Shown: positions 1-7,885 of the stretch, one piece after another | Position numbering within the stretch: position 1 is the stretch's first letter | Layout: each line of letters starts with the position of its first letter | Assembly (NCBI GenBank): GCA_024275315.1 | Contig: JAJRZK010000033.1 | Span: forward strand, 20,237-84,236 | DNA: 64,000 bases | Direction: 5' to 3' | From: Nitrospirota bacterium | GTDB lineage: Bacteria > Nitrospinota_A > UBA7883 | Notes under the pieces: model-generated | What the model saw: only the letters and a program-made list of their open reading frames with translations | What the model was told of the DNA's origin: nothing | The model's database searches: none | Made by a program: the position numbers and the translations under genes

Positions 1-158
1 CGGACTTCATCGCCCTGCTGGGGTTTGCTCTATCCCTGTCAGGAGACACCATGATCACAGTTTCCGCTCTCTATATTTTCTCTATAATGGTTTTCCTGAA
101 GTTGCGTCCCAGCCAGGAAGAGCTGTTAGAAATGGTTCAGGCGGCGCGGACAGTTTAG
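1..158 (+). CDS. C-terminal end of a membrane protein (partial)
   Basis: An open frame runs in from the left edge (first complete codon at 3) and stops at TAG 156-158, giving 51 residues. It has two hydrophobic stretches (around FIALLGFALSL and ITVSALYIFSIMVFL) followed by a charged, helical tail ending EMVQAARTV. This is consistent with the last transmembrane segments and cytoplasmic tail of an inner-membrane protein whose body lies outside the window. The family cannot be named. The last dozen codons are repeated, slightly diverged, 77 bp downstream. Confidence 0.55.
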   Translation, partial: DFIALLGFALSLSGDTMITVSALYIFSIMVFLKLRPSQEELLEMVQAARTV

Positions 159-237
159 AACCTAATCAATTTTTCGCGACGTGTTTTAATCTCCTCTGCT
201 TGCTGGAAATGGTTCAGGCGGTGCGGACAATTTGAAA
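129..237 (+). repeat. Direct repeat of a gene's 3' end
   Basis: The segment at 129-160, the last codons and stop of the upstream gene, recurs at 206-237 with a few substitutions. The first copy reads LLEMVQAARTV-TAG and the second LLEMVQAVRTI-TGA in the matching frame. The second copy has no upstream open frame of its own. It therefore looks like a relic gene tail left by duplication, replacement or excision. Confidence 0.7.
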
Positions 238-243
238 CGCCGC

Positions 244-666
244 TCAGCCCCCAAGCCAACTGTCGAGAATATTCAGCGCTTCTTCCTTTTTGGCTATATT
301 CTTCTTGATAGTGTTATAGGCCCCTTTGCGGTATCTGTGGGTTATACGGGTGGATTGCGTTATTTTTCTCTCGTCGATCAAAGTCTCTTCTATTATCCGC
401 ACGGCTCCTTTTGCCGCCGCGGGCATACGCCGTTTCAGGTCCGCCAGCAGTTTTTCTTTTCTCGCAAGTCCGATGGACAAAGTGGCCCTGGTTTGTTTTA
501 GATTGGTTATGTTCATCGGATTGTCCACGAGGCCTTTATCTCTTTCCACTTCCGCCTTGAGCAGTTTGACAGCTTCTATGGCTTCGGCGCGTTGCGCCTG
601 CGCGGGACCGCTCGCCACCAGACCAAACGCCAGGCAGAAGAGTGTATATTTTAATAGTATCTTCAT
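244..666 (-). CDS. Secreted coiled-coil protein of unknown function
   Basis: The product is 140 residues from the ATG at 666. This start is preferred over the ATG at 672 because the GAGG lies about 8 bases before it and only 2 before the other. An N-terminal signal peptide (hydrophobic core KYTLFCLAFGLVA, cleavage after AQA) predicts export to the periplasm. The mature part is charged and helical (EAVKLLKAEVERDK, LARKEKLLADLKRR, IKKNIAKKEEALNIL), so it is probably a small coiled coil. I recognise no family. It is divergent from greA with about 56 bp between the starts. Confidence 0.6.
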   Translation of the reverse strand: MKILLKYTLFCLAFGLVASGPAQAQRAEAIEAVKLLKAEVERDKGLVDNPMNITNLKQTRATLSIGLARKEKLLADLKRRMPAAAKGAVRIIEETLIDERKITQSTRITHRYRKGAYNTIKKNIAKKEEALNILDSWLGG

Positions 667-690
667 ATTCATATCCTCATGCGATATAAT
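662..690 (+). promoter_or_regulatory. Possible sigma70-type promoter of greA
   Basis: TTCATA at 662-667 is separated by 17 bp from a perfect TATAAT at 685-690. This would start transcription near 697 and give a leader of about 26 bases. No clear Shine-Dalgarno sequence precedes the greA ATG at 723. The -35 match is only 4 of 6 and overlaps the start of the divergent gene. Confidence 0.35.
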
Positions 691-722
691 GTTTTTTTAA
701 CTGCTGACTATATTTTATATCA

Positions 723-1202
723 ATGCATTTTGACATCGTAAATAAACTGAAAAAAGAGCTCGACCAGTTGGGGCACGAGTTGCGGGTGGAAATCCCAAAG
801 GAGCTCAAAACCGCGGCCGACCATGGTGACCTGTCTGAAAACGCCGAGTATGACGCCGCCAAACAGCGCAAGCAGTTCGTCGAATCACGTATAGGTCAGC
901 TCCAGAAACGAATCAGCGAAATTCTTTCCATAAACGTCAACGCAATACCTACAGACAGGGTTGGCTTGGGTTCGAAAGTAACTCTCGAGGATCTGGATAC
1001 CGACGAGAAGATCAACTATACATTTGTGTTTCCCGAAGAGGTGGACCCGGAAAAGGGGAAAATATCCCTGGCCTCTCCCGTAGGAAAATCAATCGTGGGC
1101 AAACAGGAGGGTGACGAGGTCATAGTTGTAACGCCCAAGGAAAGGAAAGAGTATGAAATAACGAGCCTGGTGACCATCCATGAACAGCGCAGGGGCACGT
1201 AG
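723..1202 (+). CDS. greA: Transcription elongation factor GreA
   Basis: GreA binds the secondary channel of RNA polymerase and stimulates cleavage of backtracked RNA, rescuing stalled elongation complexes in the cytoplasm. The 159 residues match the usual length of about 158. The N-terminal antiparallel coiled coil (1-75) carries the conserved tip HGDLSENAEYDAAK, with acidic residues D36 and E39 at the catalytic tip. The C-terminal half (about 85-159) has the FKBP-like fold signature, including SPVGKSIVGKQEGDEV. It stands alone, with the neighbours on the opposite strand. Confidence 0.95.
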   Translation: MHFDIVNKLKKELDQLGHELRVEIPKELKTAADHGDLSENAEYDAAKQRKQFVESRIGQLQKRISEILSINVNAIPTDRVGLGSKVTLEDLDTDEKINYTFVFPEEVDPEKGKISLASPVGKSIVGKQEGDEVIVVTPKERKEYEITSLVTIHEQRRGT

Positions 1203-1225
1203 CCCCGCAATCACCGGGACACTTC

Positions 1226-1711
1226 TTAATCCTGAGGTCCCAACAGCTCCTTGAAGTATTTTTCTGACGACCTGTCTCTTTTGTATTCCATGACAGGCAC
1301 GCCATAACCACAGCTAGTCTGGACCCTGTATACGTCAAAAACAAATATCTGCCGGAACTGGCTCATGTCGAAGTCACTGTAGTGTTCATGGGCTATCTTC
1401 TTGAATTGCTCGCTATCGGCCTGGACAGCCCGGCCTTTGCAATAAAGCCTCAGTATCAGCGGCTTTTCGCTGAAGGAAAAAAAAGCCAGCGTAGCTTTGC
1501 CTCCATCAGACAGATGTTTTGTGGTCTGGTTGCCCGATCCATGGTAATCGGCGTAGGTCACTTTACGTTCATCGATCACTTTCAACAAGGCGACACCTTT
1601 CGGCGACAGGTTTATGTCGTCATCGGCGGATACGGACGCGATGAAAAACACCGGTTGCTCCATCGCAAACCTGGCCAGATGAGCGGGTATTTTTCCCCAT
1701 TCTTTCGCCAT
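1226..1711 (-). CDS. Pyridoxamine 5'-phosphate oxidase-family protein
   Basis: The protein has 161 residues of the split-barrel FMN-binding fold: IASVSADDDINLSPKG, YADYHGSGNQTTKHLSDGGKATLAFFSF and the barrel end LRLYCKGRAVQ. These are characteristic of the general-stress/PPOX-like flavoprotein family. Such proteins bind FMN or F420 and reduce small molecules; the substrate is unknown, and true PdxH function is unlikely. The start is well supported by AGGAGG a few bases upstream. It lies just downstream of the glycosyltransferase gene on the same strand. Confidence 0.8.
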   Translation of the reverse strand: MAKEWGKIPAHLARFAMEQPVFFIASVSADDDINLSPKGVALLKVIDERKVTYADYHGSGNQTTKHLSDGGKATLAFFSFSEKPLILRLYCKGRAVQADSEQFKKIAHEHYSDFDMSQFRQIFVFDVYRVQTSCGYGVPVMEYKRDRSSEKYFKELLGPQD

Positions 1712-1735
1712 CTCTCCCTCCTGTGTCGGACAGGG

Positions 1736-3289
1736 TCAACCTGCCCCGCCTTTCAGCTTTTTCAATATCCCCTTATATAGCCCCGCAAGCTCCGGCGCGT
1801 CGGGACATATCTCCATCCCGCGCCTGAGAGCCTCGGCGGCGTGGACCGCCAATCCTTCCTTTAGCAGAAACAGGGCGGATGACATTATTGTTTCAGGTGT
1901 AACCCCTCCACCTTTATTGACATGACGTGAAGGCTCGGCTTCCGGCCCTTTCTCTCCTCTCGCCAAACCAACGGCGTACCACATCAGGAAAAAATCATCC
2001 TCCCGCAATCCGGAGTCGTATAACTTTCGGAAGATCGCGTCCGACAGCTCCGGCCGGCCGGTCGACTCCGCCAGTTTAATGAAATTTCTGGCTACATTCA
2101 TATACGCTTCTATTTTTAACGGATCCCTTCTTTTTGTCATCCGCTCAAGATATTCCGCGGCTTTTCCCCAGTTATCCCGGTGGTAGTGGTCCAAAGCTTC
2201 GTAAATGTCCACCTCCGGCGATGGATCGGCCTTTAAGGGGCCCGGTGCGGTCCGGCGGCCCTTTTGCTTCGCCAGACCGATTATGGTTTTTTGATATTGC
2301 TCGATCTGGTTTCGTATATCGAAATTTCGCTCCACCGCACATCTGCCTTTCGACCTCAAATGGTCGATCTGTCCGGTGTTGACCATTTTCATCGCGCGGC
2401 CGATGGTTTCGACAACCTTGGGCCGGTCATTCCCGTTAACCACGAAACCATCCACCTGGTCGGTCACAACCTCTTTCAGGCCGGCGTCATCCGCCACGAC
2501 CGGCACACATCCGCACGCCATCGCCTCGACGGCGGCGATCCCCAGGGCCTCCTTTTTGGATAGCATAATCAGCAGGTCGGCGCTATTGTACAATCCCGCC
2601 ATATCTTCCACCAACCCCATTCTCTTGACATGCGCAGTCGATTCGCCCTCCTGCCCCTGTCCCGCCAGCCACAGTTCCGCGTCTGGTTCCATAGCGAATA
2701 TGTCCTTCGCCAATTCGTCGAGGCAGAAGAACATGTCCTTCTGCCTGCGGGTGGCCTGTAGCAGGATAATTTTACCGTCGGAGCGGGTCTTCCGGCGGGG
2801 CTGGAAATCGTCCAGGTCAACACCGTTTACGATGACTTTCGTTCTGCCCGGGTCGGGTTGCATCTGCGCGGCTGAATTGGACACGCATATAGTAAGGTCT
2901 ATGTGGTCGTAAAGCTGGCCTGGCATCAGCGTGTGCATGATCTCCACAAGAGCGGGCGTTTTCGCCACCCGGGCGGATTCCGCCACCAGCGGCTGAAACC
3001 GGTCCACGGTGGAATAGGTAACCACGTCCGCGTCGGAGAAAACAGCCAGGAGTTGATTGAACCTGCTCTTTGAGCCGTCCAGTTTTATGTAGTCGACCGA
3101 CGGATCATAAACGGATTTGTCCCCTTGTTCCTCTTCTAGGACAACAAACCGGGGATCGATAAGGTCCCTGTCGAGATGGCGCCACAGATAGTAGTCCATC
3201 CTCTCCAGCCCGCCACCTGCGTAGTATGGTTTCCTGGAACAATGAACCAGCTTTATACGTTCAGGTATATGCAAAACAGGCTTCCCCAA
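1736..3289 (-). CDS. Glycosyltransferase family 4 with C-terminal helical repeat region
   Basis: The 517 residues start at a TTG. Residues 1-345 form a GT-B glycosyltransferase: the donor-binding half includes LLQATRRQKD, LWLAGQGQEGE, LYNSADLLIMLSKKEALGIAAVEAMACGCVPVV and the acidic E-x7-E region typical of GT4. Residues about 345-517 are helical and TPR-like (YEALDHYHRDNWGKAAEYLERM, ALRRGMEICPDAPELAGLYKGIL), an extension not found in standard GT4 enzymes. It probably transfers a sugar from a nucleotide donor during surface-polysaccharide or glycoprotein synthesis. Donor and acceptor cannot be told from sequence. The TTG start is a best guess; no ATG lies nearby. Confidence 0.8.
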   Translation of the reverse strand: MGKPVLHIPERIKLVHCSRKPYYAGGGLERMDYYLWRHLDRDLIDPRFVVLEEEQGDKSVYDPSVDYIKLDGSKSRFNQLLAVFSDADVVTYSTVDRFQPLVAESARVAKTPALVEIMHTLMPGQLYDHIDLTICVSNSAAQMQPDPGRTKVIVNGVDLDDFQPRRKTRSDGKIILLQATRRQKDMFFCLDELAKDIFAMEPDAELWLAGQGQEGESTAHVKRMGLVEDMAGLYNSADLLIMLSKKEALGIAAVEAMACGCVPVVADDAGLKEVVTDQVDGFVVNGNDRPKVVETIGRAMKMVNTGQIDHLRSKGRCAVERNFDIRNQIEQYQKTIIGLAKQKGRRTAPGPLKADPSPEVDIYEALDHYHRDNWGKAAEYLERMTKRRDPLKIEAYMNVARNFIKLAESTGRPELSDAIFRKLYDSGLREDDFFLMWYAVGLARGEKGPEAEPSRHVNKGGGVTPETIMSSALFLLKEGLAVHAAEALRRGMEICPDAPELAGLYKGILKKLKGGAG

Positions 3290-3434
3290 GATAGCGAGCT
3301 TATTATACTCTTATCTGGTTCAAATCAAAACCATACGACATTGCGGCGTTGGCGTTGTCGCTTGCCCAGGTATAGGTGTGTAAATCGCAGTTGAACAGCC
3401 TGACGCCTGGTATGGGGGGGGTAGGCTGGATCGG

Positions 3435-5798
3435 CTAATTAACCGTCTCCACGTCGTCCAGCTCCCGGACATAAACTTCCCGGGGCTTGATCCCGTCGGC
3501 TGGGCCTACCAGACCTTGCCGTTCCATCATCTCCACTATCCGGGCGGCCCGGTTGTATCCGATGCGGAATCTTCTTTGAATCATCGATATGGACGCCTGC
3601 CTTGTCCTGGCCACCAGCTCCAGAGCCTTGTCGTAGAACTCGTCAGCCTCTTCGTCGAACCCGTCAGCCGATTCCTCGGCGTGGGGTTTTAATATCTCTT
3701 CATCGTAAACCGGCTTTTGCTGATTCTTCAGAAAGTCCACAACCCTGTGTATCTCCACGTCGGAGACGAAGGGCCCGTTGATTCTCATCATCCGTGTGGT
3801 GCCGGGCGGCAGATAAAGCATGTCGCCTTTGCCCAGAAGCTTCTCGGCTCCCATGGAGTCAAGAATTGTCCGTGAATCTGTCCGTGACCGAACCTGGTAG
3901 CTTATTCGAGCGGGAAAATTCGCCTTGATAAGGCCGGTGAGCACGTCCACGCTGGGTCGCTGGGTGGCCACTATCAGATGAATCCCGGCCGCCCGGGCCA
4001 TCTGCGCCAGCCGGGCCAGCGCGTCTTCCACCGCTTTGGAGGCTATCATCATAAGGTCCGCCAGCTCATCGATCACCACGACTATGTATGGCAGTTTTTC
4101 CGGCGCGGGTTCCTTGTTTTCCCGCTCGATTTCCTCTACAGACTTAAGCTTCCCGCTTTTTCCGCCATTCGCCATTTCATCTAGCTGGCGCTGGATTATC
4201 CTGTTATAGCCATCAATGTTTCGCACACCGAATTCCGACAGCTTCAGATACCGACGCTCCATCTCTTCCACGGCCCAGCCGAGCGCGTTCGCGGCCTTTT
4301 TGGGATTGGTCACCACAGGCGCTATGAGATGGGGGATACCCTGGTAGATCGACAGCTCCAGCATTTTCGGATCTATCATGATGAATTTAACTTCGGACGG
4401 CGTGGCGTTGTAGAGTATCGAGCATATCATCGCGTTTATTCCGACACTTTTGCCAGACCCGGTGGACCCCGCTATCAGAAGGTGCGGCACCTGGGCCAGG
4501 TCAGCCATAACCGGCGCTCCCGATATATCCTTGCCCAGCGCCAACGTCATCTTTGATTTCGAATCGGTAAACTCCTGACTGCTGAGCATCTCCTTCAAAT
4601 AGACGGTTTCCCTTTTGACGTTGGGCACTTCTATGCCAACCACGGACTTACCCGGTATGGGCGCCAGTATACGAATCGACGTCGCCCGGAGAACCATGGC
4701 AAGATCATCGGCCAACCCGACTATACGGGCCACTTTTATTCCGGGCGCCGGCTCGAACTCATAAACGGTTATAACCGGACCAGGCAGCACCTGGGTAACT
4801 CTTCCCTCGATCCCGAAATCAAGAAGCTTCTTTTCCAGGATCATAGATCTTTTTATCAACTCTTCCTTGGATTGCTTCGTTGATATCTCCGGTATCGCGT
4901 CCAGCAGTTTCATGGTTGGATATTGATACTCCCCTTCCTCCCCGCTGAAGTGGAGTATTTCCTGCTGGAACTCGCTGTCCGAATTTTCGCTGTTCTTGTC
5001 ACCACCTCTCCCTTTGGGCAGGGTTGGAACCTCCTCCGGGTCAAGATTTACGATACGAGGCTCTTGCGGTATGAAAATGTCGTCTTCTTCATCTGTCGCG
5101 TCAATTTCCATATCAGAGAGCCGTATCCTTTTTTTCTTCTCCCTGACCCGGTACGACTCCTCTGTCTCCATGAAAAGCGGAATCCTGACATGGCGAAGTC
5201 TCCAGGCTTGTCGAAGAATCCAATAGCCCAATACCACGGCGCCACGTTTGATGGTCACGCTGAGGCTGAAAAGCTTCCAGGCGGCGCCAGAGACCGACAT
5301 GCGAGTCATCAGTAACAGAGAGCATAATATCAGGGCGGTCAGGATTACATACGACCCGTAAATGGAGAACCAGCGGATCATCACCTTGTCGCTTGCGATT
5401 TGGCCTACTGCGCCGCCTGAGACCACTCCGCTGAAAACCGGGTCTTCGGACCAGTGAATGTGCGTCCATGTGGAGATCGACACCATCAGAATAAAATAGC
5501 CGGTTAAAAACCAGATGAGCCCAAGGGCGGTCGGCCTGTAGCAGAACAGGCCGCCAACATAGAGAAGCAGAACGGGCGCCAGCCACGCCCCGGCGCCAAG
5601 GGACTGTATTAATATGTCCGAGATTTTCGCGCCGATAACACCAGCGCTGTTTTTAACAGCGGAGACCTCCGAAACATAGCTGTTATAGGAAGGGTCGGAT
5701 GGGCTGTATGTATACAGACTGATGACAACAAGAGACCCTAACGCAATCAGGCTTACACCCAAAACTTCCTGGATGATCTTTTGTTTTGAAGAAACCAA
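3435..5798 (-). CDS. ftsK: DNA translocase FtsK
   Basis: FtsK pumps double-stranded DNA at the closing septum and promotes dimer resolution at dif. The product has 787 residues. The N-terminus has about four membrane segments (residues 10-190), followed by a short acidic linker and the RecA-like motor with Walker A GSTGSGKSV (about residue 446) and Walker B IVVVIDELADLMM. The C-terminal gamma winged helix (about 715-780, RQASISMIQRRFRIGYNRAARIVE) reads KOPS-type polar sequences. The linker is short compared with E. coli FtsK, making it SpoIIIE/SftA-sized. It appears to be transcribed alone. Confidence 0.96.
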   Translation of the reverse strand: MVSSKQKIIQEVLGVSLIALGSLVVISLYTYSPSDPSYNSYVSEVSAVKNSAGVIGAKISDILIQSLGAGAWLAPVLLLYVGGLFCYRPTALGLIWFLTGYFILMVSISTWTHIHWSEDPVFSGVVSGGAVGQIASDKVMIRWFSIYGSYVILTALILCSLLLMTRMSVSGAAWKLFSLSVTIKRGAVVLGYWILRQAWRLRHVRIPLFMETEESYRVREKKKRIRLSDMEIDATDEEDDIFIPQEPRIVNLDPEEVPTLPKGRGGDKNSENSDSEFQQEILHFSGEEGEYQYPTMKLLDAIPEISTKQSKEELIKRSMILEKKLLDFGIEGRVTQVLPGPVITVYEFEPAPGIKVARIVGLADDLAMVLRATSIRILAPIPGKSVVGIEVPNVKRETVYLKEMLSSQEFTDSKSKMTLALGKDISGAPVMADLAQVPHLLIAGSTGSGKSVGINAMICSILYNATPSEVKFIMIDPKMLELSIYQGIPHLIAPVVTNPKKAANALGWAVEEMERRYLKLSEFGVRNIDGYNRIIQRQLDEMANGGKSGKLKSVEEIERENKEPAPEKLPYIVVVIDELADLMMIASKAVEDALARLAQMARAAGIHLIVATQRPSVDVLTGLIKANFPARISYQVRSRTDSRTILDSMGAEKLLGKGDMLYLPPGTTRMMRINGPFVSDVEIHRVVDFLKNQQKPVYDEEILKPHAEESADGFDEEADEFYDKALELVARTRQASISMIQRRFRIGYNRAARIVEMMERQGLVGPADGIKPREVYVRELDDVETVN

Positions 5799-5985
5799 CC
5801 GCGCATCCTTTAAAGCATTAGTTTAACTTATATAGCGTAATTATCTGAAATATAACATAAATATCCCTTATTGGCAATGATTGCTCCTGAACGTTTGCAC
5901 AAACCTTTTGATTGCAAATATTTAGCGGACGGGATTTTTGCGCGGAACAGACTTATACAGGCTTTATTTACAAATGACAGGGCAA

Positions 5986-5998
5986 TATAATCACGTGA
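5986..5998 (+). promoter_or_regulatory. Possible -10 element and palindrome upstream of the DsrE-family gene
   Basis: A perfect TATAAT (5986-5991) is immediately followed by the 8-bp palindrome TCACGTGA (5991-5998) in the 266-bp AT-rich gap between ftsK and the DsrE gene. The best-spaced -35 candidate, TTTATT, is weak. No gene is apparent in the gap; a possible 65-codon frame on the minus strand has no coding character. Confidence 0.3.
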
Positions 5999-6064
5999 TG
6001 AGGATCGAATCGGAAATAGTGTCATCTAAGTGTTTTTAACCTTTTGACAGAAGCAGTGATTGCC

Positions 6065-6436
6065 ATGAATAAATCAGCGAGCAAAGTTTTGTTTATCGTA
6101 ACAACCGGCGACGAAGAGACATTTCGAGCGTCTATGCTCAACGCGTCAAACCTTTTGGCGTCGGATGTGCCGGTAAAATTTTTTATCAGCCAGCAGGCGT
6201 GCCATTTCTTTACCCGGAAAAAGCTCGACGAAGCTCCGGATGGGCCGACAACGGTCAAGGGCCGTTTGAGCGATACGATGAAGCTGGGGGCGGATATAAT
6301 TATCTGCAGGACAGCCATAGCCAATTACGGGCTTGGGCCGGCGGATTTTATTGATGGTGTAGACGCGACCAAAGGGTGGATGGATATTGTTGACGACCAG
6401 ACCGACCCGGCTACAAAGGTGGTCTGGGTCGGCTGA
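6065..6436 (+). CDS. DsrE-family protein
   Basis: The protein has 123 residues from the ATG at 6065; a TTG 21 bases upstream is in frame but has no ribosome-binding site. The sequence (KVLFIVTTGDEETFRASMLNASNLLASDVPVKFFIS, then a long helix and GADIIICRTAIANYGL) matches the DsrE/DsrF-like alpha/beta fold. Members bind or relay sulfur, or act as small subunits of sulfur-transfer complexes. One cysteine lies in the usual C-terminal strand region (IIICRTA). No dsr, tus or rhodanese partner is adjacent, so the role is open. Confidence 0.7.
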   Translation: MNKSASKVLFIVTTGDEETFRASMLNASNLLASDVPVKFFISQQACHFFTRKKLDEAPDGPTTVKGRLSDTMKLGADIIICRTAIANYGLGPADFIDGVDATKGWMDIVDDQTDPATKVVWVG

Positions 6437-6490
6437 TCATATTCAAACAATCGGTTGCGATGTGGCGTTTACGCGATTTTGCCGCAACCC

Positions 6491-7855
6491 TCAGCCGCCA
6501 GACGAGTACAAAATCTTTTTGAGCAGCAAATCCGCGAGTATCCCATGGGTTTGCGCGTTGGGGTGAGCGTCGAAAGCGCTGGCGTAGGTGTTGAGTCCGC
6601 GTAGGTCTTCAGACGGGTCTACAACTTCGATTTTGGGGTATTTTACAGGCAGTTCGACCGCGTCGACGCTCAGCGTGGCTCCTCCCTTGTAGTCCACCCT
6701 GAACTCCATATCATGGACCAGTTCATTCTCGAGTTTAAACTCGAGAATGAAATCTTGCCAGACTCCGGGCTGGTTAAAATCCGACCCGTATATGGTTTTT
6801 TTCGCCCATATTTTCTTGCCTTTATCAGAAACCGCGTCTATTACCGCGATCTGTCCGCCGGTGTTGTCGCCTATTTTCATCCTGAACGAAAGTGTATATT
6901 CGCCCCTGGCCAGGCGCATGTATGGCCCGAACATGATGACCCCTGGCGGCGTCCCTTTTCTCCCTACGCGCACGATACCGAACCTGGACGAAGTGTCGGG
7001 CGCATTCTCCCCTGTAAGCATATATTGGCCAACCGCTGGCAGGTGGAGCGGCGTTTTTTGGCTGAGCATTTCCATCATGCTTTCCGAAATGCCCGGGAGC
7101 AAGTTATCTCCCGTTTTTGACAAAGCCGGGTAGAGCAACACCAGTATCCGTTTGGCGTTTGCTGTAGCGACAGACACCCACTCGTAGAACACCCTGCTGA
7201 ATATCGCCCATCCTATGGTATCCTCGCCATAATCCTCCTCCAGATATTCCAGGTATGTGCGGCTCGTTGAAGGCGAAATCCATTCCAGCTTTTTATCCAG
7301 GGCAAAATAGAGATACGACGACGCCTTCATCTTCTGGTGAAAAGGCGCCCAACGCCAGAAAAGCATCTTGTTCTTGGGCCGGTTCTTTTTTATTATCTCC
7401 AGATCGTTTACATACCACTGGTACACGATTATATCGGGCTTGTATTTGGGCGCCAGCTTGACCAGTTCGGCCAGATGATTGTCTATCTCTCTGCCGCTCC
7501 TGCTTCTCGTAACAATCTCGTATTTTTCTCCCTCGGAATTGAGCTTGGCAAGGAGCTGGTGAGGATACAAATCTGTCCATTCCTTCACACCGACCCCTTC
7601 GGTGATTGAGTCGCCCTGGATCAATATCCGGGTAACGTCCGGCCTTTTAGGACCCCCCACATGCGGCCCGCGAAATCCCAGCTCGCTGTATGTAAACTCG
7701 AAGGGTTTCGCACCCGGCCCGCCGGAGGTAGTCCTCCCTCCATCGGAAAACACAACCCGGAGAAGAATCTCACCCGCCGCTATCGGAACGGTCAGAACGA
7801 TAACCGTCATCACGGCGAAGAAAACTGCTTTTTTAAAACCACGTATGTTTTTCAT
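6491..7855 (-). CDS. Membrane-anchored SGNH-family hydrolase or acyltransferase with an inserted beta domain
   Basis: The product has 454 residues from the ATG at 7855. An N-terminal membrane anchor (VFFAVMTVIVLTVPIAA) ends in the GEILLRVVF pattern common to this family. The catalytic serine lies in GDSIT (about residue 83), a block-III-like asparagine in WYVND, and the Asp/His pair in DAHPN near residues 429-431. Between the asparagine block and the Asp/His pair lies an extra region (about 290-405: YMLTGENAPDTSSRFGIVRV, ARGEYTLSFRMKIGDN, VWQDFILEFKL) resembling a beta-sandwich carbohydrate-binding module. It probably removes or transfers acyl groups on an extracytoplasmic polysaccharide. A 30-bp perfect palindrome lies inside the coding sequence at 6722-6751. 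Confidence 0.75.
   Translation of the reverse strand: MKNIRGFKKAVFFAVMTVIVLTVPIAAGEILLRVVFSDGGRTTSGGPGAKPFEFTYSELGFRGPHVGGPKRPDVTRILIQGDSITEGVGVKEWTDLYPHQLLAKLNSEGEKYEIVTRSRSGREIDNHLAELVKLAPKYKPDIIVYQWYVNDLEIIKKNRPKNKMLFWRWAPFHQKMKASSYLYFALDKKLEWISPSTSRTYLEYLEEDYGEDTIGWAIFSRVFYEWVSVATANAKRILVLLYPALSKTGDNLLPGISESMMEMLSQKTPLHLPAVGQYMLTGENAPDTSSRFGIVRVGRKGTPPGVIMFGPYMRLARGEYTLSFRMKIGDNTGGQIAVIDAVSDKGKKIWAKKTIYGSDFNQPGVWQDFILEFKLENELVHDMEFRVDYKGGATLSVDAVELPVKYPKIEVVDPSEDLRGLNTYASAFDAHPNAQTHGILADLLLKKILYSSGG
6722..6751. repeat. 30-bp perfect palindrome inside the SGNH gene
   Basis: Both strands read the same for 30 bases centred between 6736 and 6737. The core is CTCGAGTTTAAACTCGAG. Because of the symmetry, both strands encode FILEFKLENE in matching frames. 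It could form a cruciform or a strong mRNA hairpin, or bind a dimeric protein. Confidence 0.95.
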
Positions 7856-7885
7856 AATCAATCGCCCGTCGACCGGGTCATCATC

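Noticed and set aside
5828..6025. 65-codon minus-strand frame between ftsK and the DsrE gene
   Set aside because: There is no ribosome-binding site, composition is not coding-like, and it lies in an AT-rich gap with possible promoters.
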